The notes beneath the pieces are model-generated. The model was given only the letters and a program-made list of their open reading frames with translations, had not been told where the DNA came from and did no database searches. Below are positions 60,605 to 64,000 of a stretch of DNA of 64,000 nt, piece by piece. The stretch spans positions 62,001-126,000 of the forward strand of contig JAETSA010000002.1 in assembly GCA_021769885.1 (NCBI GenBank), in the 5' to 3' direction. Numbering within the stretch: the stretch's first letter is position 1; each line of letters begins with the position of its first letter. A program made the translations under genes and the position numbers. Source of the stretch: Bacillota bacterium. GTDB taxonomy: Bacteria > Bacillota > Clostridia > Oscillospirales > Acutalibacteraceae.

Positions 60605-60880
60605 ACGCCATATATCCCGCCGGAGATGGTGGAGAAAGCCCGTGAAATGGATTTGCTGACCTATCTGAAAAGCTGTGAGCCGCAGGAGCTTGTTCATTTC
60701 GGCGGTAACACCTACTGCACCCGTGAGCACGACAGCTTGAAGATTTCAAACGGCAAACGGTGTTGGTTTTCCCGCAGAATCGACGGCTATTCTGCGCCTA
60801 ACTATCTTAAGCAAGGTAATCTGACCTTGTTAGAAAAAGTGTTAGAAACTCCAATTTTCAAGGTAGTCAAGGAAAAATAA
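60605..60880 (+). pseudogene. Truncated mobile-element primase-like protein (DUF3991/Toprim type) with ACG in place of ATG
   Basis: From GGAGGTG the expected frame reads xPYIPPEMVEKAREMDLLTYL, then HFGGNTYCTREHDSLKISNG and WFSRRIDGYSAPNYL. These match the N-terminus of the primase/toprim proteins carried by conjugative transposons of gut Firmicutes. The usual first codon ATG is ACG at 60605-60607; the next ATG is at 60626. After about 65 residues the family match ends and the frame stops, so over three quarters of the protein is missing. It is a remnant, about 50 bases from the 3' end of a tRNA-Leu, where integrative elements often insert. Confidence 0.7.
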
Positions 60881-60930
60881 AAGAAACCTTGATAACCGCT
60901 GAGAGCAAGCAAAATCAAGGTTTCTTTTAT
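60877..60930. terminator. Long inverted repeat/terminator between primase remnant and tRNA-Leu
   Basis: A 16-bp perfect stem, 60877-60892 (ATAAAAGAAACCTTGA) with 60915-60930, around a 22-base loop. It serves the tRNA transcript on the minus strand and possibly the plus-strand remnant. Confidence 0.8.
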
Positions 60931-60931
60931 T

Positions 60932-61018
60932 TGGTGCCGGTGGCCGGGGTCGAACCGGCACGGTATCGCTACCACTGGATTTTGAGTCCAGCACGTCTGC
61001 CAATTCCATCACACCGGC
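60932..61018 (-). tRNA. tRNA-Leu (anticodon CAA)
   Basis: 87-base class II tRNA. The acceptor stem GCCGGTG pairs with CACCGGC, the anticodon loop is CTCAAAA with anticodon CAA, there is a long variable arm, the T arm is GCCGGTTCGACCCCGGC and the 3' CCA is encoded. The 3' end faces the island at 57001-60930. Confidence 0.95.
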
Positions 61019-61041
61019 AGGTGGATTTTTAATGCTTGTAT

Positions 61042-61070
61042 ATTATAACGGATTCCTTTCAAAAAATCAA
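61042..61070 (-). promoter_or_regulatory. Sigma-A promoter for tRNA-Leu
   Basis: TTGATT (61070-61065), 17 bases, TATAAT (61047-61042) on the minus strand, 24 bases before the tRNA. Confidence 0.88.
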
Positions 61071-61155
61071 CAGGAAATTTTCGCTTTTTCAAAAAATTTT
61101 CGATTTTTCAAAAAAATACCAATTAAAAAAATTCGGATTTTTTCACTGTGAACGC

Positions 61156-61184
61156 TTGCCTTTTGAACATATAGGGTATATAAT
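61156..61184 (+). promoter_or_regulatory. Sigma-A promoter for the Gfo/Idh/MocA gene
   Basis: TTGCCT (61156-61161), 17 bases, TATAAT (61179-61184). Confidence 0.85.
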
Positions 61185-61217
61185 GCCAAAAAACCAACCG
61201 CCAAAGAAGGATGCACT

Positions 61218-62519
61218 ATGAAAAACAAACCCGTAACCGCTGTAATTGTCGGCGCAGGACACCGCGCACTGATTTATGCAAAATTGGCGCTGACGAATCC
61301 CGAGCTGTTAAAAATTGTCGGTGTTGCCGACCCCGATCCCATTCGCCGCAAAAGCACAATGGAGCGGTTCGGCTTTCCGGAAGAAAACTGCTTTGAAAAT
61401 GCCGAGGCACTCTCTAAAGTACCGAAAATGGCAGACGCTGTCATCAACGGCACTATGGATCAACAGCATTTGGAAACTTCCCTGCCCCTTTTAAAAATGG
61501 GATATGATATGCTGTTGGAAAAGCCGTTTGCGACAAACGAACAGGAAATGCGCGCCCTTGTGGACTGCGTGCGCGAAAACGGCAACAAGGTTATGATTTG
61601 CCACGTTTTGCGCTATACGCCGTTTTATCTTTCCATTAAAGAACGTGTTGCGCGCGGCGAAATCGGCGAGATTATCAATATTCAGACCAACGAGCACGTC
61701 AGCTATCATCATCTTTCCACTTCATATGTGCGCGGAAAATGGGCAAACTCCGATGAATGCCACACCTCTATGCTGCTGGCGAAATGCTGTCACGACATAG
61801 ATATGATGATGTGGATGATGTCGGAAACCAAGCCTGTTTCGGTTTCAAGCTTCGGCAGTAAATTCCAATTCAAGCCCGAAAATGCACCGAAAGAAGCAGG
61901 CACACGCTGTCTTGTGGATTGCCCGCTTGTCGATACTTGCCGATATTCCGCAAAACGGTTGTATCTCGACCAACCCGAGCGTTGGGCTTTCTATATTTGG
62001 GATAAATTAGAGGGCATTGAAAATCCGACCGACGAGGACAGAATCAACCTGTTAAAGGGCGACAGCAATTACGGCAAATGCATTTATAAATGCAACAACA
62101 ACGTCGTTGACCATCAATCCGTGCTCATCAATTTCGCAAGCGGCGCAACAGGCACGCACAATATGGTCGGCGGTTCTTCGCGCTCTATGCGCCATATTCA
62201 CATCATCGGTACAAAAGGTGAAATTTACGGAGATTTTGAGGAATCCAAATTTGTAGTTTCCAAGATTCATCCCACAAAGACCGACGAAAAAATTGTGGAA
62301 GAAGTCGATTTGCGCGTAACGGGCGATATGGTCGGTGCATACGGCGGACACGGCGGCGGCGATGAAAAGCTTGCGGAGGATTTCGTGAAATTCCTGCGCG
62401 GCGAAACGCCGAGTCTTGCCTGCACATCTATTTTCGATTCCGTAGCAGGACATTTGTGTGTCTATCTTGCAGATAAATCCCGCGAGGCAGGCGGTGCACC
62501 GCAGGCAGTACAACTTTAA
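61218..62519 (+). CDS. Gfo/Idh/MocA-family oxidoreductase
   Basis: 433 residues. The Rossmann loop VIVGAGHRALIYAKLA (9-24) departs from the usual GxGxxG by GAGHRA. The active lysine is in LLEKPFA and the conserved His/Asp pair in CCHDIDMMMWMM. A cysteine-bearing insert CLVDCPLVDTCRYSAKRLYL (about 234-253) distinguishes this subgroup; Cys spacing hints at metal or cluster binding. It is probably a sugar or cyclitol dehydrogenase. Single-gene unit with consensus promoter and terminator; similarity to IolG at 26979 is family-level only. Confidence 0.87.
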   Translation: MKNKPVTAVIVGAGHRALIYAKLALTNPELLKIVGVADPDPIRRKSTMERFGFPEENCFENAEALSKVPKMADAVINGTMDQQHLETSLPLLKMGYDMLLEKPFATNEQEMRALVDCVRENGNKVMICHVLRYTPFYLSIKERVARGEIGEIINIQTNEHVSYHHLSTSYVRGKWANSDECHTSMLLAKCCHDIDMMMWMMSETKPVSVSSFGSKFQFKPENAPKEAGTRCLVDCPLVDTCRYSAKRLYLDQPERWAFYIWDKLEGIENPTDEDRINLLKGDSNYGKCIYKCNNNVVDHQSVLINFASGATGTHNMVGGSSRSMRHIHIIGTKGEIYGDFEESKFVVSKIHPTKTDEKIVEEVDLRVTGDMVGAYGGHGGGDEKLAEDFVKFLRGETPSLACTSIFDSVAGHLCVYLADKSREAGGAPQAVQL

Positions 62520-62532
62520 TCCGATGCAAATA

Positions 62533-62571
62533 AAAATCACCGAAAGGTTTTTAGGTCTTTCGGTGGTTTTT
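62533..62571. terminator. Bidirectional terminator after the Gfo/Idh/MocA gene
   Basis: AAATCACCGAAAG pairs with CTTTCGGTGGTTT, then T-run; convergent with the small HTH gene. Confidence 0.88.
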
Positions 62572-62775
62572 TTATTCCTCGGTGATTTTAAACAATTCAT
62601 TGGGTGTGCATTGCAACAGCAAACACATCGTTTCAATATTTTCATAACGAATAGATTTGGTTTGATTGTTTATCATTTTATTAAAATTCTGATAGCTCAT
62701 CCCCAACTGTTTGTACAGCCAATATTTCGTTTTTCCTTGTTTTTCTAATAAATTCAGAACATCTAATTTAATCAT
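62572..62775 (-). CDS. Small XRE/Cro-type HTH protein
   Basis: 67 residues, a single HTH domain: TKYWLYKQLGMSYQNFNKMINNQTKSI covers helices 2-4 and the end LLLQCTPNELFKI is typical of the YozG-like group. The ATG at 62775 follows GGGGAAA; the frame to 62790 (MGKYL) is less likely. No partner gene. Regulatory target unknown. Confidence 0.8.
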   Translation of the reverse strand: MIKLDVLNLLEKQGKTKYWLYKQLGMSYQNFNKMINNQTKSIRYENIETMCLLLQCTPNELFKITEE

Positions 62776-62882
62776 AAGATATTTCCCCATAAGATATAAG
62801 ATAAGGAGATAATAGTTTATAATTCCTCTTTACATATAGACTATTGCGTTAGATAAAATCGGGTGATTTGTGCGTTGCTGTT

Positions 62883-63240
62883 GGGTTTGTGCAAAATTCA
62901 GCCGTGCTCGGGCGAATACAGTTCGCCCCTACGGGCGTAGTGCAAGTTTGTCATTCTGAGCGTAAGCGAAGAATCTCCCGCAGCACAAAGTGAATTGAAT
63001 AATGTGTAGGGAACAACCTCTGTGTTGTTCCGTAAATTTTATCAGGCTTCGGTGGGCGCTTCGTGAAGCGCCCCTACAATTGGTGGGCAACCGTTGGGAT
63101 TTCGCGGATTTGCAAGGTTGCTCGGGCGGGCGTGGAAGGTCTCGCCTGCCGGCTCGGTCGGCGCTTCTGCATACTTCCGTATGCAGAGGTCTCCACCGGA
63201 GACCCGCACCCCGCCCCTACGAGGTTCGTGCACCTGCATA
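62883..63240. repeat. Modular hairpin array F
   Basis: Modules: GGGCGAATACAGTTCGCCCC then TACGG, a TTCTGAGCGTAAGCGAAGAA element (62954-62973) whose inverse lies near 8560-8580, GTAGGGAACAACCTCTGTGT with its GTTCC arm, GGGCGCTTCGTGAAGCGCCC then CTAC, and a long composite at about 63123-63220. That composite carries the same nested GGTCTC...GAGACC segment as array A. The remainder of the 62776-63398 gap has no gene. Confidence 0.82.
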
Positions 63241-63398
63241 GACGGTAGGGCGGTAGGGCGACACTGTGATATTTATGAATCGGCGCAAATTTTCACGAAA
63301 TTTTTTACAAAATTCTTGCCAAAATCGGCAATGCAACACTTTGTTGCGTGACAAAACGGGAAATTTATGCTTAAATAAAGATAAAGGAGGCGAGGTCT

Positions 63399-64000
63399 AT
63401 GGAAAAAGTGTCTAAAAATCTTCGGCGGTTACGCAAAGCAAACCTGATGACCCAAGAGCAGTTAGCGGAAGAACTGCACGTGACGCGGCAAGCGATATCC
63501 AATTGGGAAAACAACAAAACGCAGCCGGACATTGCGTCGCTCGCGCGGCTCGCAGAAATCTTCGAGGTGGAAATCGAAGAACTGATTTACGGTGAAAAAC
63601 GCCGTGTCGGTACAGAGCTTGCCGCAGAGCGTGTCAGCACGAAAATCCGTATCATTTTGTCGGTATCCGGCTCACTGCTGATTGGCGTCGGGCTGTGTCT
63701 GATTTTCGTAAGCTTTTGGAAGGATTTTCCTCTGCCGCTTCAAACCGCCTTTTCTCTGCTCCCGATGCTCGGCGCACAGGGGTTCGCGCTGTATGTATTC
63801 CTGCGGCGGCGTGCGGACGTGGTTTGGCGCGAATGTGCCGCTGTGCTTTGGTGCATCGGTATGATTTCCACCGTGGCGCTTATCAACAGCATATTTGATA
63901 TTCATTGCGGCTATATCAACTGCCTGTTTATGGATATTTTAATCTGCCTGCCCGCCGCATTTATACTGCGTGCGGTTTCCCCGCTCGCCCTGTACTTCTA
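63399..64000 (+). CDS. XRE-family HTH protein with membrane domain (3' end outside window)
   Basis: About 200 residues are visible before the window ends. The N-terminal Cro/C1 domain (about 5-60) includes MTQEQLAEELHVTRQAISNW and the QPDIASLARLAEIFEVEIEEL continuation, in two parts. From about 82 on there are at least four hydrophobic helices (LLIGVGLCLIFVSFW and others) reminiscent of DUF2157-type membrane regions. AAAGGAGG precedes the ATG at 63399; a weak promoter TTGCGT-N16-TATGCT lies upstream. Such fusions are thought to sense the membrane and act on DNA. Likely complete a short way beyond the edge. Confidence 0.85.
   Translation, partial: MEKVSKNLRRLRKANLMTQEQLAEELHVTRQAISNWENNKTQPDIASLARLAEIFEVEIEELIYGEKRRVGTELAAERVSTKIRIILSVSGSLLIGVGLCLIFVSFWKDFPLPLQTAFSLLPMLGAQGFALYVFLRRRADVVWRECAAVLWCIGMISTVALINSIFDIHCGYINCLFMDILICLPAAFILRAVSPLALYF

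Noticed and set aside
62572-62775. Antitoxin of a toxin-antitoxin pair
   Set aside because: A lone HTH gene with no adjacent toxin; the neighbours are a dehydrogenase and a repeat array.

Overview
The window reads as a chromosomal segment of a low-to-mid GC Gram-positive bacterium of the Clostridia, most like the gut Oscillospiraceae/Ruminococcaceae. This is inferred from gene content and order: a DnaD-type primosome protein beside a DnaI-type helicase loader, the order rnj-gdpP-rplI-dnaB-tilS-hpt-ftsH, a PTGD-type cell-wall sorting tail, GGAGG ribosome sites almost everywhere and consensus sigma-A promoters (TTGACA-N17-TATAAT type). No 16S or other taxonomic marker is present, so the genus stays open.

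Layout. 1-3057 (minus): DivIVA-like coiled coil, class I fumarate hydratase beta subunit and the N-terminal three quarters of PcrA. 3174-4946 (minus): an Lsa-type ABC-F ribosome-protection ATPase behind an apparent attenuation leader. 4951-7974: GH2 glycosidase and nitrilase-family amidohydrolase. 8694-13080: YhgE/Pip membrane protein with a small partner, a membrane protein and a wall-anchored protein. 13211-14564: type III pantothenate kinase and a damaged ECF transporter S component. 14639-17644: an MFS transporter and a GDPD-like protein that lacks its catalytic residues. 17758-22813: HTH regulator, Nth, DnaD, DnaI, PyrB carrying a PyrI-like zinc tail, flavodoxin-like protein, thioredoxin. 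23513-26564: membrane M28 peptidase and a GPH sugar transporter. 26634-37513 (minus): a myo-inositol catabolism cluster (iolJ-like aldolase, iolC, two unknown membrane proteins, iolB, iolD, iolE, mmsA/iolA, iolG, TfoX-like). 37651-42009: CPA2 antiporter, TauE, HisF/HisH, HAD phosphatase. 42289-52164 (minus): the housekeeping operon rnj to ftsH. 52161-56955: NDP-sugar pyrophosphorylase/pseudo-phosphomannomutase fusion, lipoprotein, and an AbrB-ABC transporter operon. 57001-60930: an island of foreign look (vanG fragment, DUF4143 ATPase, AT-rich HEPN-like/SEC-C protein, broken mobile-element gene) lying against the 3' end of a tRNA-Leu. 61218-64000: Gfo/Idh/MocA dehydrogenase and two HTH regulators.

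The inositol genes make a nearly complete route: IolG oxidises myo-inositol, IolE dehydrates, IolD hydrolyses the ring, IolB isomerises, IolC phosphorylates, the aldolase cleaves, and MmsA converts malonate semialdehyde to acetyl-CoA. The second Gfo/Idh protein at 61218 and the GPH transporter at 25125 could serve related substrates, but no sequence link shows this.

Most long intergenic gaps hold one dispersed family of modular hairpins: variable, self-complementary stems ending in an almost constant CCCCTACG (or beginning GTAGGG), separated by a semi-conserved linker. Arrays lie at about 7986-8526, 22882-23412, 34739-35033, 36399-36456, 42090-42222 and 62883-63240, three places inside or bordering the inositol operon. 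The observations I rate highest are these arrays, the ABC-F leader, the tRNA-Leu island with its HEPN-like/SEC-C protein, and the PyrB-zinc-tail fusion.
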